Assembly: GCF_000829055.1 (NCBI RefSeq)
Contig: NZ_AP012544.1
Location: 2,046,001 to 2,110,000, forward strand
Source of the DNA: Lacticaseibacillus casei DSM 20011 = JCM 1134 = ATCC 393
Lineage (GTDB): Bacteria > Bacillota > Bacilli > Lactobacillales > Lactobacillaceae
DNA: 64,000 nucleotides
Direction: 5' to 3'
Part shown: piece by piece, positions 16,956 to 25,495 of the stretch
Layout: each line of letters begins with the position of its first letter
How positions within the stretch are numbered: position 1 is the stretch's first letter
Position numbers and translations under genes: made by a program
Notes under the pieces: model-generated
What the model saw: only the letters and a program-made list of their open reading frames with translations
What the model was told of the DNA's origin: nothing
Databases searched by the model: none

Positions 16956-17999
16956 TCAGTCATAATGCAGCGCATAATCTTCTGGCACTTGATACCGTAA
17001 CGTTTTGGTGAACAATAAATAACTGATGTAAGCTAATCCAATTGGCAAGACAAAGAACAGCAGGGTCAATTCCAGAATATTGCCTACCGTTACGGCTTTC
17101 ATCGCATCTAAGGCCGCCAATGGTCCCACCAGCCCGGAAAATCCAAATCCGGCACTGGCCGGGGTACCCTGAATGTTTAATGCTGCCCCAATACCACCAA
17201 GAATGCCGGCATTGATCGCCATCGGTAAGAACAGCTTGGGTTTAGACAAAATATTGGCCATCTGCATTTTAGGCGATCCCAGGAAATGGGCCAAAGACGG
17301 GCCAAGCGGATTCGCCTTCCAACCGTAAACTGCCAGCGCAAAGCTTGCCCCGACAATCCCCAGATTCGCTGAACCAGCACCGATCCCGCTTAACGAAATG
17401 GCTGTGGCAATTCCGACCGTGCTGATTGGAGTCACGATTAAAACCGCAAAAATGATCCCCATCAAAACGCCCATGACGATCGGTTGTAACGCGGTAATGT
17501 CATGCACGAGCACCCCGATGTACTTGGTAATCCCGGAAACCGGCCCCAGCGTCAACATTCCCACACCGCCGGCAATGAGTAAAACCAGCGACGGAATCAG
17601 CAGAATCGTATAGGCTTTCAACGCATTCCCCAGCAATAAAATCACCAAATAGCCAATCGCAAGCGTAATTGCCAGATTGATGACATCCCCGGTTCCGGCA
17701 ACCGTTAAGCCGGTTTTGGTCAAATGGTAATTCCCGGCGCCAATAATCGCGGCCAACGCCAACGAACTCGTCTGAATCGGTGTAAATTTCGCGATCATCC
17801 CCACACAAACCGCCGACAATGCCGGCAACAGGGTCATGGCGGCGGTGGTCATATACGTCACCACCGCCAGTTGCGGAAAGCTCGGCAAAAGCAACTTCAC
17901 AATGGCGTTCAAAATAGCGCCAGGCACCAGCGCCACGATGATCCCCACAGATAAACCATTCAAAATGTTCATCGTCACCGTTTTCGCGTCTTGTTTCAT
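16956..17999 (-). CDS. PTS_EIIC_2 / PfoR-type integral membrane protein
   Basis: 347 residues, about 9-10 transmembrane segments. It matches the PTS_EIIC_2 group that includes Clostridium PfoR (for example GASFALAVYGWKANPLGPSLAHFLGSPKMQMANILSKPKLFLP). There is no EIIA or EIIB domain. These proteins are often called sugar PTS permeases, but function is unproven for most. It is the third gene behind an aminotransferase and a D-2-hydroxyacid dehydrogenase, so export or uptake of a 2-keto or 2-hydroxy acid is a plausible alternative. GGAGG lies upstream of the ATG. Confidence 0.8.
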   Translation of the reverse strand: MKQDAKTVTMNILNGLSVGIIVALVPGAILNAIVKLLLPSFPQLAVVTYMTTAAMTLLPALSAVCVGMIAKFTPIQTSSLALAAIIGAGNYHLTKTGLTVAGTGDVINLAITLAIGYLVILLLGNALKAYTILLIPSLVLLIAGGVGMLTLGPVSGITKYIGVLVHDITALQPIVMGVLMGIIFAVLIVTPISTVGIATAISLSGIGAGSANLGIVGASFALAVYGWKANPLGPSLAHFLGSPKMQMANILSKPKLFLPMAINAGILGGIGAALNIQGTPASAGFGFSGLVGPLAALDAMKAVTVGNILELTLLFFVLPIGLAYISYLLFTKTLRYQVPEDYALHYD

Positions 18000-18014
18000 G
18001 CATTTTCCTCCAAT

Positions 18015-19007
18015 CTAGTTAACTTGATGCGGTGAATGACCGCCTTCCAAAATGAGCTTGACATCGTCTAACGAAATATCAATCATGTTTTTCACCGCTG
18101 CATCGGTGTAAAAGCCGATATGTGGCGTAATCTCAACGTTCGGCATCGCCTTCAACGTCTCGAGTTCGGGATTGTCCACCAGAGTCTGACTACGATCCTC
18201 ACCAAAAATACCGGCTTCCCCTTCAATCGTATCCAACGCCGCACCGGCAATGACATGATCCTTCAGCGCCTGAATCAAGGCACCGGTATCAACAATCGGG
18301 CCGCGGGCAGCATTAATGAGATAAGCGCTTGGCTTCATTTTTTTCAGTGCATCTGCATCAATCAGATGGGTGGTGATTGCATCCAGCGGTGTATGCACCG
18401 TCACGATATCAGCCGTCGTCAGTACCGTGTCCAAATCCACATAACTAACCGTATCCGCCAGCTCAGGCCGCTTCACTGGGTCACTCACAATCACCGTTGA
18501 CCCCAACGCACGGAAAATCCGAGCCACCGCACTGCCGATTTTCCCGGCACCAATAATGCCGATGGTCAGATTGTGAATTTCCGCAGCTTCCAAGCCACCC
18601 CAGCTGTAGTCATCCTTCGCTTCGCGGGCACTTGCTTCTCCTAAGTGGCGAATCAGCCGCATCACTTGTGCCAGCACCAGTTCGGAAACCGACCGCGGCG
18701 AATACGCTGGCACGTTGGTCACAGCCAATCCGTTGGCGGTAGCGGCTTCAAGGTTCACAATGTCAAAGCCGGTAATCCGCAATGTCAGCTGCTTCAAGCC
18801 AAATGCCTTCAGCTTTTGATACACAACGTCATCAGGAATGGCCGCGTGTTGCTGAATCACAATGCCGTCATAACCCTTAGCCAAGTCAACCGTCTTGGGC
18901 CCAAGTTCAACCGTGTTCGTATCTACCTCAATGTGATTAGCGGCCACCCAGTCATCAATGGCAGCTTGCTCATCGGGACGAACGGAATACATCAGAATTT
19001 TTGTCAT
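18015..19007 (-). CDS. D-2-hydroxyacid dehydrogenase (D-lactate/D-hydroxyisocaproate dehydrogenase type)
   Basis: 330 residues. It reduces 2-keto acids to D-2-hydroxy acids with NADH. The Rossmann motif is GIIGAGKIGSAVARIF near 148, with a downstream Asp (VIVSDP) that fits NAD preference. The catalytic residues are Arg in NAARGPIVD, Glu in DTIEGEAG and His in TPHIGFYT. ATG 19007 follows GGAGG by 5 nt; an ATG 12 bases upstream overlaps the ribosome site and is rejected. It lies directly behind an aminotransferase gene, so it likely reduces keto acids made by transamination (phenylpyruvate, ketoisocaproate). Substrate is not proven. Confidence 0.9.
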   Translation of the reverse strand: MTKILMYSVRPDEQAAIDDWVAANHIEVDTNTVELGPKTVDLAKGYDGIVIQQHAAIPDDVVYQKLKAFGLKQLTLRITGFDIVNLEAATANGLAVTNVPAYSPRSVSELVLAQVMRLIRHLGEASAREAKDDYSWGGLEAAEIHNLTIGIIGAGKIGSAVARIFRALGSTVIVSDPVKRPELADTVSYVDLDTVLTTADIVTVHTPLDAITTHLIDADALKKMKPSAYLINAARGPIVDTGALIQALKDHVIAGAALDTIEGEAGIFGEDRSQTLVDNPELETLKAMPNVEITPHIGFYTDAAVKNMIDISLDDVKLILEGGHSPHQVN

Positions 19008-19050
19008 CTTTGCCTCCATGTTGTTTGTCGTTACTTTGCCTATTTAGCCA

Positions 19051-20214
19051 TTAATGACTCGCCATGTACTTAGCAATGCGATCTGTCGCTAGTTCGAGAT
19101 CTTCCATTGACGCCGCATAAGAAAGTCGCACATAACCTTCACCGCCAGGACCGAAACTCGCACCCGGAATAACCGCCACTTTTGCCTCGCGCGCCAACGC
19201 GTAAACAAATTTCCAGCTATCATGCATGCGCTCCGGTAATTTAGCAAAAATGTAGAAGGCCCCATCAGGATGCGGCACCGTCAATCCAGCATCGGTCAAG
19301 GCTTTGATCAAAAAGTCCCGCCGCTTCATGTAAGCTTCCTTCATCGGCTGCACATCGTTCATACCATTTTTCAGTGCTTCTTCAGCGGCTCGTTGCGCGT
19401 TCGTGGTCACGCTGGTCATCGTGAACTCGCTGACTTTTCCGACCTGGGCAATGACATCTGCCGGCCCGGCCGTGATACCCACGCGCCAACCGGTCATCGC
19501 ATGGGACTTCGACACCCCATTTAAAACGATCGCCTGATCCGGCAAAACTCCGCCTAACGAAACGTGGGTGCCAGTGTAAGTTAATTCGGAATAAATCTCG
19601 TCACTAAGTACAAAAATCTCATACTGCTTAATCACCGCCGCCAACGCTTCGAGATCGGCGCGACTATAAGTTACCCCAGTTGGATTCGTGGGGTAATTCA
19701 ACACCACGGCTTTCACAGTATCCTTATTTGCTTCAATCGCCGCCTGTAACTTTTCAGGTTTCAAAATGAAGCCGTCTGCCGATGTGTCAATAAAAATCGG
19801 CTTAGCACCATTCAACATCACAATCGGAATATACAACGGGAAAATCGGTGTCGGGATAATTACGGTATCGCCCTTGTTCAACATCGCCGTCAAACTCGAA
19901 TAAATCCCGCCAGTCGCGCCCGCGGTGATTAAAATCTGGGTCTCCGGATCATAATGCGTCTGGTATTTTGTAGCCAGATAGTGACTGGCTGCAGCCCGCA
20001 ATCCCGGCAACCCTTTACTCTGGGTATAGTGGCTTTCATTATTTTCAATCGAGCGAATTCCCGCTGCCTTAACGTGTTCCGGTGTGGGAAAATCCGGCTC
20101 GCCTAACGTCAGCTTGACAATGCCGTCGATTTTGCTGATTTCCGCATTAAACTGTAAAATATCGCTCGGCTTGAGCTGCCGAACTTCCTGATTCATGCGA
20201 TCAACTAATGCCAT
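19051..20214 (-). CDS. araT: Aminotransferase class I/II, probably aromatic amino acid aminotransferase
   Basis: 387 residues, fold-type I PLP enzyme. The PLP lysine lies in SKSHAMTGWRVG near 233; NYPTNPTG near 170 and the C-terminal arginine segment YVRLSYAAS bind cofactor and substrate carboxylate. Family sequence alone allows aspartate, alanine or aromatic substrates. The FYFWFF leader peptide upstream strongly suggests aromatic substrates. It would transfer the amino group of Phe/Tyr/Trp to 2-oxoglutarate (or the reverse), with the next gene reducing the keto acid to a D-hydroxy acid such as phenyllactate. ATG 20214 has GGAGG 9-10 nt upstream. Confidence 0.82.
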   Translation of the reverse strand: MALVDRMNQEVRQLKPSDILQFNAEISKIDGIVKLTLGEPDFPTPEHVKAAGIRSIENNESHYTQSKGLPGLRAAASHYLATKYQTHYDPETQILITAGATGGIYSSLTAMLNKGDTVIIPTPIFPLYIPIVMLNGAKPIFIDTSADGFILKPEKLQAAIEANKDTVKAVVLNYPTNPTGVTYSRADLEALAAVIKQYEIFVLSDEIYSELTYTGTHVSLGGVLPDQAIVLNGVSKSHAMTGWRVGITAGPADVIAQVGKVSEFTMTSVTTNAQRAAEEALKNGMNDVQPMKEAYMKRRDFLIKALTDAGLTVPHPDGAFYIFAKLPERMHDSWKFVYALAREAKVAVIPGASFGPGGEGYVRLSYAASMEDLELATDRIAKYMASH

Positions 20215-20272
20215 ATCTTTTCTACCTCCAATATTTTTTGCCAGTATTCTTAGCAATTAACCCGATAGACGC

Positions 20273-20300
20273 AAAAACCCGCAGTCGATGTGACTGCGGG
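20273..20300 (-). terminator. Attenuator terminator between the leader peptide and the aminotransferase gene
   Basis: Perfect 9-bp stem CCCGCAGTC / GACTGCGGG on the minus strand (20292-20300 with 20278-20286) followed by TTTTT. It lies 86 nt after the leader-peptide stop and 58 nt before the aminotransferase ATG, inside the untranslated leader, so it must be conditional. Its left arm can alternatively pair with GACTGTG at 20336-20342. Confidence 0.88.
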
Positions 20301-20385
20301 CAAGGAATTGGGAATGATTCTCCTGATTTCAGCCACACAGTCAATTGCTTGATCTGTGTGACCGCTCACTCAAAGGTAACTGGTC

Positions 20386-20454
20386 TCACAGATCGCGTCT
20401 GAAAAACCAGAAATAAAATGATTGTGCGCTTTGAGTCAGCTTCATCGTCATCAT
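20386..20454 (-). CDS. Aromatic-rich attenuation leader peptide (22 codons)
   Basis: A short ORF with a strong ribosome site (AGGAGG, 5 nt before the first of two adjacent ATGs). It encodes 22 residues including the uninterrupted run Phe-Tyr-Phe-Trp-Phe-Phe at codons 13-18, then RRDL and a TGA. Such a run is what ribosome-controlled attenuators use. The region right after the aromatic codons (GATCTGTGAGACC, 20382-20394) can pair with GGTCACACAGATC (20351-20363). That second segment can instead pair with CTGTGTGGC (20332-20340). This gives mutually exclusive hairpins upstream of a terminator. I know of no described attenuator of this form in lactobacilli, though absence from my memory is not proof. 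Confidence 0.85.
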   Translation of the reverse strand: MMTMKLTQSAQSFYFWFFRRDL

Positions 20455-20483
20455 GAGAACCTCCTAAGAATTGGATTAGCTAA

Positions 20484-20512
20484 AGATTACCGGTTACTTG
20501 TGCATTTGTCAA
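20484..20512 (-). promoter_or_regulatory. Promoter of the leader peptide - araT operon
   Basis: Perfect TTGACA (20507-20512), exactly 17 bp spacer, TAATCT (20484-20489) on the minus strand. Transcription would start near 20477, about 23 nt before the leader-peptide ATG. Confidence 0.82.
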
Positions 20513-20527
20513 CTAATTCGAGTTAAA

Positions 20528-20938
20528 TTATTTGACTTTTGTCATGACATCTTGAAACGATTCCCCATTTGGCTTGGGTTCGGTCAAAGTAAGTTTATGC
20601 CCATCCAGGTCTTTTAGCGTCATCTCAACTGCTTGCCATGGCTTTTGGGCCGGTGGTGACACAATTGATTGTTCCTCAGTCTTCTCAGCAATCGCCGCAA
20701 TACCTTTGACTAATAAGTTAATCACAACACTGCTGCCAGCTGAGGCGTGTTTATCTTGAATCAACATCAAATCCTGATACCTTTCGCGACGAATATGCAT
20801 CATGATGGGTGATCCCGATTGATCATTAAACGTATAAAGCTTTTGAAAGCCTAATTTGTCTTGGTACCAATTGGCCGCCTTGACGATATCCTTGACCGGC
20901 AGTTTGACGAACATCGGCATTGGATAGTATTCTGGCAA
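20528..20938 (-). CDS. VOC family (glyoxalase/bleomycin-resistance fold) protein
   Basis: About 136 residues with one glyoxalase-fold domain: the FVKLPVKDIVKAANWYQDKLGF opening and the DLDGHKLTLTEP close are typical. It is probably a dimeric cytosolic enzyme or binding protein; substrate unknown. The start is uncertain. A TTG at 20938 is 10 nt behind AAGGA, whereas the GTG at 20947 touches the ribosome site. Its 3' end lies close to the araT operon promoter, from which it is separate. Confidence 0.8.
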   Translation of the reverse strand: MPEYYPMPMFVKLPVKDIVKAANWYQDKLGFQKLYTFNDQSGSPIMMHIRRERYQDLMLIQDKHASAGSSVVINLLVKGIAAIAEKTEEQSIVSPPAQKPWQAVEMTLKDLDGHKLTLTEPKPNGESFQDVMTKVK

Positions 20939-21164
20939 AATTATCACGTCCTTTTTTAATTAAGCGAATCGCGATATTTCACAACGACGACCCATCTTGT
21001 CAGTTGAGACTGATCATCAATGCGATTTGCTTGCGGTTCAGCATAAAAATAGCCGATGACGTAGCGTCAGGGTCAAGCCCTCCTAACCTTTTCCGAGGAA
21101 AAATGCCGCATTTCAATGGCTGAATACGCTACAATTAGATTAATCAAGAAGGGAGTTTTCATCA

Positions 21165-21869
21165 ATGAAATATACCATCACGGCCAACAACACTTTCCCG
21201 GTTGTGGATATTGCCATGGAACAGGATGAAACAATCCAGATCGAATCAGGCTCCATGATTTATCACAACGGATTAGTCGAGCTGAGTGGCCATATGAACA
21301 GCAACGGCAAGAAAGGTCTCGGCGGTCTCATGAGCGCGATTGGTCGATCGGTGACAAGCGGCGAAAGCTTTTTCATCACCACCGCTACTGGCACCGCCCC
21401 GAATGCCGAATTGGCCATTGCACCCGGCAATCCAGGGGTGATTAAGGAATTAACGCTTGATGACAGCCACCAATACCGTCTGAATACTGGTGCTTTTCTG
21501 GCCATGGACAGCTCGGCCAGCTATCACATGGCCAGTCAAAAGGTTGGCGGCGCTTTGTTCGGCGGCACTGGCGGTTTCTTCATTATGGAAACCGCCGGCA
21601 CAGGCACCATGCTAGTTTCGGCGTATGGTGATATCATTCCGATCCAACTCGATGGAAGCCACGAATACGTTGTTGACAATAGCCATGTGGTTGCGTGGGA
21701 TAGTCAGCTGGATTACCACATTCAGCCGGCCAGCGGCGTCATCGGCTTCACAACCGGCGAAGGCTTGGTCAACCGCTTCACCGGAACAGGAACGGTTTAC
21801 ATCCAGACGCGGAACATTCAAGCTTTGGCTAACCTGATCGAGCCATTTATCCCGACTAAGAGTGACTAA
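21165..21869 (+). CDS. AIM24 / TIGR00266 family protein
   Basis: 234 residues, all-beta. It has repeated glycine-rich strands (IESGSMIYHNGLVELSG, GGTGGFFIMETAGTGTMLVSAYGDI, GTGTVYIQTRN) typical of the AIM24 (YeaQ/TIGR00266) family. No signal peptide or catalytic motif is visible. Function in bacteria is unknown; the mitochondrial namesake supports inner-membrane structure. AAGGGAG precedes the ATG, and a TACAAT -10-like box lies about 35 nt before it. It ends at a strong shared terminator. Confidence 0.88.
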   Translation: MKYTITANNTFPVVDIAMEQDETIQIESGSMIYHNGLVELSGHMNSNGKKGLGGLMSAIGRSVTSGESFFITTATGTAPNAELAIAPGNPGVIKELTLDDSHQYRLNTGAFLAMDSSASYHMASQKVGGALFGGTGGFFIMETAGTGTMLVSAYGDIIPIQLDGSHEYVVDNSHVVAWDSQLDYHIQPASGVIGFTTGEGLVNRFTGTGTVYIQTRNIQALANLIEPFIPTKSD

Positions 21870-21888
21870 TGTGTGATCAATCGTTTTA

Positions 21889-21950
21889 AAAAAACAAAAA
21901 GACGACTGACATTTCCTGTGCTGCAATGACTGGAAATGTCAGTCGTCTTA
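21889..21950. terminator. Strong bidirectional terminator
   Basis: Perfect 16-bp stem with arms GACGACTGACATTTCC and GGAAATGTCAGTCGTC (21901-21916 and 21932-21947). The minus strand has a long T-rich tail and the plus strand a shorter TTATTTG. It serves the convergent AIM24 and FMN-binding protein genes. Confidence 0.9.
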
Positions 21951-21994
21951 TTTGTGATTGTGAATGTTCCCTATTTCATGATAGAACCAATCGC

Positions 21995-22393
21995 TTATCC
22001 TTCAAAAAGCTTGCCTGCCTTAGGACCGGGATCCAATGTCCAGATCTTATCAATGGTAATCACGCCGGCTCCTTTGGGCACTGGGAACTTGCCTTCAGCC
22101 CACTTTGCTGCTTGATCATAGTAAGGACCGTCCGTATAGAGCTTGGCAGTGCCGCCAAAGCGGAAGCCTTTCAAAGCCTTGGCATTAGCAACAGCGACAA
22201 TCGCTTTCCCATTGTCGTTAATGTTGGCTTGGGTCTGACCACCTGTCATTTCGTTGTAAATAAGGTGCTCGTCGTCCAACACCCGCATTGAGATCTTAGG
22301 CCCAACATCCGGGTTGCCATCAGCATCAACGGTTGAAATATAGGACAACTCACCAGCAATCATGTCTTTCATTGCTTGATTCAATTTTGCCAC
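21995..22393 (-). CDS. Pyridoxamine 5'-phosphate oxidase-like FMN-binding protein
   Basis: 132 residues with a split-barrel flavin-binding fold: LSYISTVDADGNPDVGPKISM at the N-terminus and FRFGGTAKLYTDGPYYDQA in the middle. It is too short for true PdxH and resembles general stress/FMN reductase-type members; substrate unknown. The GTG start at 22393 follows AGGGG by 10 nt; the upstream ATG would place the ribosome site inside the gene. Confidence 0.82.
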   Translation of the reverse strand: MAKLNQAMKDMIAGELSYISTVDADGNPDVGPKISMRVLDDEHLIYNEMTGGQTQANINDNGKAIVAVANAKALKGFRFGGTAKLYTDGPYYDQAAKWAEGKFPVPKGAGVITIDKIWTLDPGPKAGKLFEG

Positions 22394-22542
22394 TATGACA
22401 CATCCCCTATTCATTTCAGTAAAACCATTTTAAGGCCGTGAAAGGTTTCAGGCAATTATTGTGTCTCGATGGGATGTCATGTTCATAGAGCGGAATACAG
22501 TTGAATATAACGTTCACTCAAACTTCTAGTAAGGAGTTTGAT

Positions 22543-22725
22543 TCAATCCGCGGAATGTTTATGCTTTTTCTTCCGTTGTCCGAACCAGTAATCGGCTATC
22601 AGACTTCCAAACGCGCCAGCAACAAAGACCCACCATCTGAATGGGCCTCTCAGCCAGATAGAAGTAATAAAGGCCAGTAACATTGCAACGCCAAACGTTA
22701 AGATGAAACTCAGCCAATATTTCAT
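22543..22725 (-). CDS. Small two-helix membrane protein (60 residues)
   Basis: Two hydrophobic segments (LSFILTFGVAMLLAFITSIW and WWVFVAGAFGSLIADYWF) and a basic tail RKKKHKH. ATG 22725 has GGAGGG 5 nt upstream, so it is a genuine small gene. No family recognised. Confidence 0.7.
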   Translation of the reverse strand: MKYWLSFILTFGVAMLLAFITSIWLRGPFRWWVFVAGAFGSLIADYWFGQRKKKHKHSAD

Positions 22726-22794
22726 GTCTTCCCTCCGTTCACCTGTATTGAACAACGCTTTTTATAGAATTTTAGAAGTTACCTAAACACCCCT

Positions 22795-22852
22795 GAAAAA
22801 ATAAGCACAAGGCATCCACAGCATGATGCTGCGAGTTGCCTTGTGCTTATTA
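22795..22852 (-). terminator. Terminator of asnB
   Basis: A 15-bp perfect stem AATAAGCACAAGGCA / TGCCTTGTGCTTATT with a nested AGCAT/ATGCT hairpin in the loop; six T follow on the minus strand, 15 nt after the asnB stop. Confidence 0.88.
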
Positions 22853-22866
22853 TTCATTAAACCGGA

Positions 22867-24771
22867 CTAAGCTTCAATCTTATCTTTATTCGAATCGGCA
22901 ATGTAATGCGGAATCTCGGTGTCGATAAAGTAAACTTTGTACCAAACCAAGAAGGTGTAAATGGTCCAGACTTTCCGCCGATCATCCCGTTCTTTGCGAT
23001 ACGTCTTGTCGAGAATGTCCAGAATCGCATCCTGATTGAAGAATTCCTTGACCCAATCCTGTTCAAAGGTTTTGCGCACTTCTTTGTAGAATGGTTCGTC
23101 TTCAAGCCATTGTTTAACCGGAACCGGGAAGCCGAGCTTTTCACGGCTAGCCCATTCTTCTGGCAAGTGGCGGTTGGCCGCCTCGCGCAGGGCGTATTTG
23201 GAGTTATGGGAGTTGATCAGATACTTGGTTGGGATACCCGCAGCGACTTTGGCGACTTCTTTATCCAAGAACGGTACCCGCAATTCCATCGAGTTTGCCA
23301 TCGAGAGCTTGTCAGCCTTCAACAGAATATCTTTAGGCATGAACTGATGGATATCGAGGTACTGCATCTTTTTCACTTCATCGTCGTAGTGGCGAACCTT
23401 CTTGTAGGATTCGGTGACAATGTCGCGTACGCTCTTACTTTGCCGGAATTCAGGCTGCAGAATTTTGTCGGCTTGACCTTCATGGAACACGAGTGCTTCA
23501 CCAATGAAGAATTCTTCTGCCGGAGCCGTGGATTCATACAAATGCAGGCGACCATGGAAGTTAGGCATTTTCTTCAAGCCATGGGCGATTCGGTACTTCA
23601 CGCCACGCGGCAACTTCCGTAAACCATCCGCAAACACGCGGATTGCATGGCTACGGGTGTGGAACCCATAGTTGGCGTAACCAGCAAACAGTTCGTCGGC
23701 ACCTTCACCAGACAGGATAACAGTGACGTCTTTATGCGCCATCCGAGTCAGGAAATAGAGCGGCACGCAGGATGGGTTGGAATCCGGCTCGTCCAGATGA
23801 TATTGGATGAGTGGGAAGTTGTCGAGCGCTTCTTTTTCGGTCACGATATCGCTGGTGTTGTCTAAGCCAAGTTTGTCGCTCAGCTCCTTGGCTGCCGTTC
23901 CTTCGTGATATTTCTTGTTGTCAAAACCAATCGAGAAAGTATGCTCCGGCCGCAACAGTGCCGTGATATACGAAGAGTCAACCCCGGAAGAAAGCAAGGA
24001 CCCGACTTCAACATCAGAAATCCGGTGGGCTTCAACGGATTCGGAGACGCTCTTGTCAATCGCAGCCACGGTCTCGTCGAAACTGAGATGGTTGGCCTTA
24101 AAGTCCATATCCCAGTACTTCTTGATCGTGAGCTTGTTATCCTTCAACGTGAAGTAATGGCCCTCCGGAATGCGATAGACGCCCTTGAAGAACGTCTCAT
24201 CCAAGGCGGAATATTGGAAGGTCAAATACGGCTTCAGTGCTTCTTTGTTTAATTGCTTTTTAAACTTGGGGTGCTTCAAAAATGCCTTGATTTCACTGCC
24301 AACGATAAACGTATCGCCATCGTGATAGTAATACATTGGCTTGATACCAAAGAAGTCGCGAGCACCGAACATTTCTTTTTTATTGTCATCCCAAATCAGG
24401 AAGGCAAACATGCCGCGAATCTTCTTGAGTAATTCTTCCATGCCATATTCTTCATAGCCATGGAGTAGAACTTCAGTGTCACTGTGGGTCTTAAATACAT
24501 GTCCGGCAGCGATCAAGTCTTTGCGAATGCTTTGGAAGTTATAGATTTCACCATTGAAGATAATAGCAACCGTGCCATCTTCGTTTAAAATCGGTTGTGA
24601 GCCACCCTTTAAATCAATGATGGACAACCGGCGGAACCCTAAAGCGACATCATCATTGATATATTCACCGCTGGAATTCGGTCCCCGGTGCTTGATCATA
24701 TCCATCATGCCATTAATAACTGGCTTTTTGTTCAAAATTGTCTTGTCCGCAAACGCGATGATTCCGCACAT
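22867..24771 (-). CDS. asnB: Asparagine synthase (glutamine-hydrolysing)
   Basis: 634 residues. The N-terminal Cys2 (MCGIIAFADK) is the glutaminase nucleophile of the class II amidotransferase domain (residues 1-~210). The C-terminal synthetase domain has the pyrophosphate loop SSGVDSSYI near 260 and ILSGEGADELFAGY near 355. The enzyme makes asparagine from aspartate, glutamine and ATP. In lactobacilli and relatives some AsnB paralogs instead amidate cell-wall D-Asp or mDAP. The D-Asp ligase in this window makes that alternative worth keeping, but the sequence does not decide. AAAAGGGG lies upstream of the ATG. Confidence 0.92.
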   Translation of the reverse strand: MCGIIAFADKTILNKKPVINGMMDMIKHRGPNSSGEYINDDVALGFRRLSIIDLKGGSQPILNEDGTVAIIFNGEIYNFQSIRKDLIAAGHVFKTHSDTEVLLHGYEEYGMEELLKKIRGMFAFLIWDDNKKEMFGARDFFGIKPMYYYHDGDTFIVGSEIKAFLKHPKFKKQLNKEALKPYLTFQYSALDETFFKGVYRIPEGHYFTLKDNKLTIKKYWDMDFKANHLSFDETVAAIDKSVSESVEAHRISDVEVGSLLSSGVDSSYITALLRPEHTFSIGFDNKKYHEGTAAKELSDKLGLDNTSDIVTEKEALDNFPLIQYHLDEPDSNPSCVPLYFLTRMAHKDVTVILSGEGADELFAGYANYGFHTRSHAIRVFADGLRKLPRGVKYRIAHGLKKMPNFHGRLHLYESTAPAEEFFIGEALVFHEGQADKILQPEFRQSKSVRDIVTESYKKVRHYDDEVKKMQYLDIHQFMPKDILLKADKLSMANSMELRVPFLDKEVAKVAAGIPTKYLINSHNSKYALREAANRHLPEEWASREKLGFPVPVKQWLEDEPFYKEVRKTFEQDWVKEFFNQDAILDILDKTYRKERDDRRKVWTIYTFLVWYKVYFIDTEIPHYIADSNKDKIEA

Positions 24772-24815
24772 ACAGTTAACCCCTTTTCACGTGAATGACC
24801 ATCATTACTTGTTTC

Positions 24816-24843
24816 AGTATAAAGATTTGGCGGCGCAAGTCAA
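24816..24843 (-). promoter_or_regulatory. Promoter of asnB
   Basis: TTGACT (24838-24843), 16 bp, TATACT (24816-24821) on the minus strand, about 45 nt before the ATG. No T-box or other known leader element is found between. Confidence 0.65.
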
Positions 24844-24998
24844 TTGAAGCGCGCCGGTAAAAAGGAGCCTGTACGACGTTGTCAGGCCGACTTAATCGGG
24901 ACATATAGACAGCCACTGTCTCGCAACCGCGGTCGCAAGTAAAATTCAGATCTTTCAGGCAATGTCTCTGGTCATTTCTGAAAATTAAGAAAAAGGCA

Positions 24999-25490
24999 AA
25001 AAAATAGAGACCCAGATTCCTACAGGTGAACCTGGATCTCCTAAGTTAAGGATTTGACCGATGCAGCAGTTTTGTTACATTTACTGGTGCTAATTGTAAA
25101 ACCCTCTTCAATAAATCTAATACTGCGACACCTCTACAAAAAACTTATTCACTTGTACGGAACGACGAGTATTGAAATGATGTTGCCAGATAACTTGGCG
25201 TTGTTTGGTGGTCCTACGACACACCCGATTGAACATCTATGGGAAGCTCATTGTCCCGCTTGGATTACTGAATCTGTTTATAAGCCTCATACCTCCATGT
25301 GTGTTCATCTTTGGATCTTGTGGAACATGAATCTTACGATAAGTGGCGCAGATACTTACTGCACCAGTGCTCTATTCGCTTTTCTCGTGCTTTGCGACAC
25401 ACACTTTCGAGCCGGTTCGTCTTTGTGCTGCTAGACAAAGGATCGTGATTCTCGGTTCCTGCATCGACCTTTGGTTCTTCCTTAACTTCA
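24999..25490 (-). ncRNA. Probable non-coding transcription unit of about 490 nt
   Basis: A good leftward promoter at 25496-25524 and a strong leftward terminator at 25003-25040 enclose a stretch in which neither strand has a convincing gene. The minus strand is broken by stops in all frames, and the one 126-codon plus-strand frame (25054-25434) has no ribosome site and a composition unlike neighbours. It lacks the marks of tmRNA, RNase P RNA or SRP RNA that I could check by eye. A decayed gene is the alternative. Confidence 0.4.
25003..25040 (-). terminator. Terminator of the putative non-coding unit
   Basis: Arms GAGATCCAGGTTC and GAATCTGGGTCTC pair over 13 positions (two G-U) with an 8-nt loop, followed by TATTTTTTT on the minus strand. 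Confidence 0.8.
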
Positions 25491-25495
25491 AATAC

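Noticed and set aside
20257..20480. T-box or known riboswitch as an explanation for the araT leader
   Set aside because: The leader lacks the T-box sequence, while a short translated ORF with a strong ribosome site and six aromatic codons gives a simpler account.
24772..24960. Possible T-box upstream of asnB
   Set aside because: No AGGGTGGNACCGCG-type T-box sequence or specifier stem was found; only a weak GCCTG/CAGGC hairpin is present.
25054..25434. 126-codon open frame on the plus strand in a gene-poor region
   Set aside because: No ribosome site, Cys/His/Leu-rich sequence without a family, and the region has a well-formed promoter and terminator on the opposite strand.
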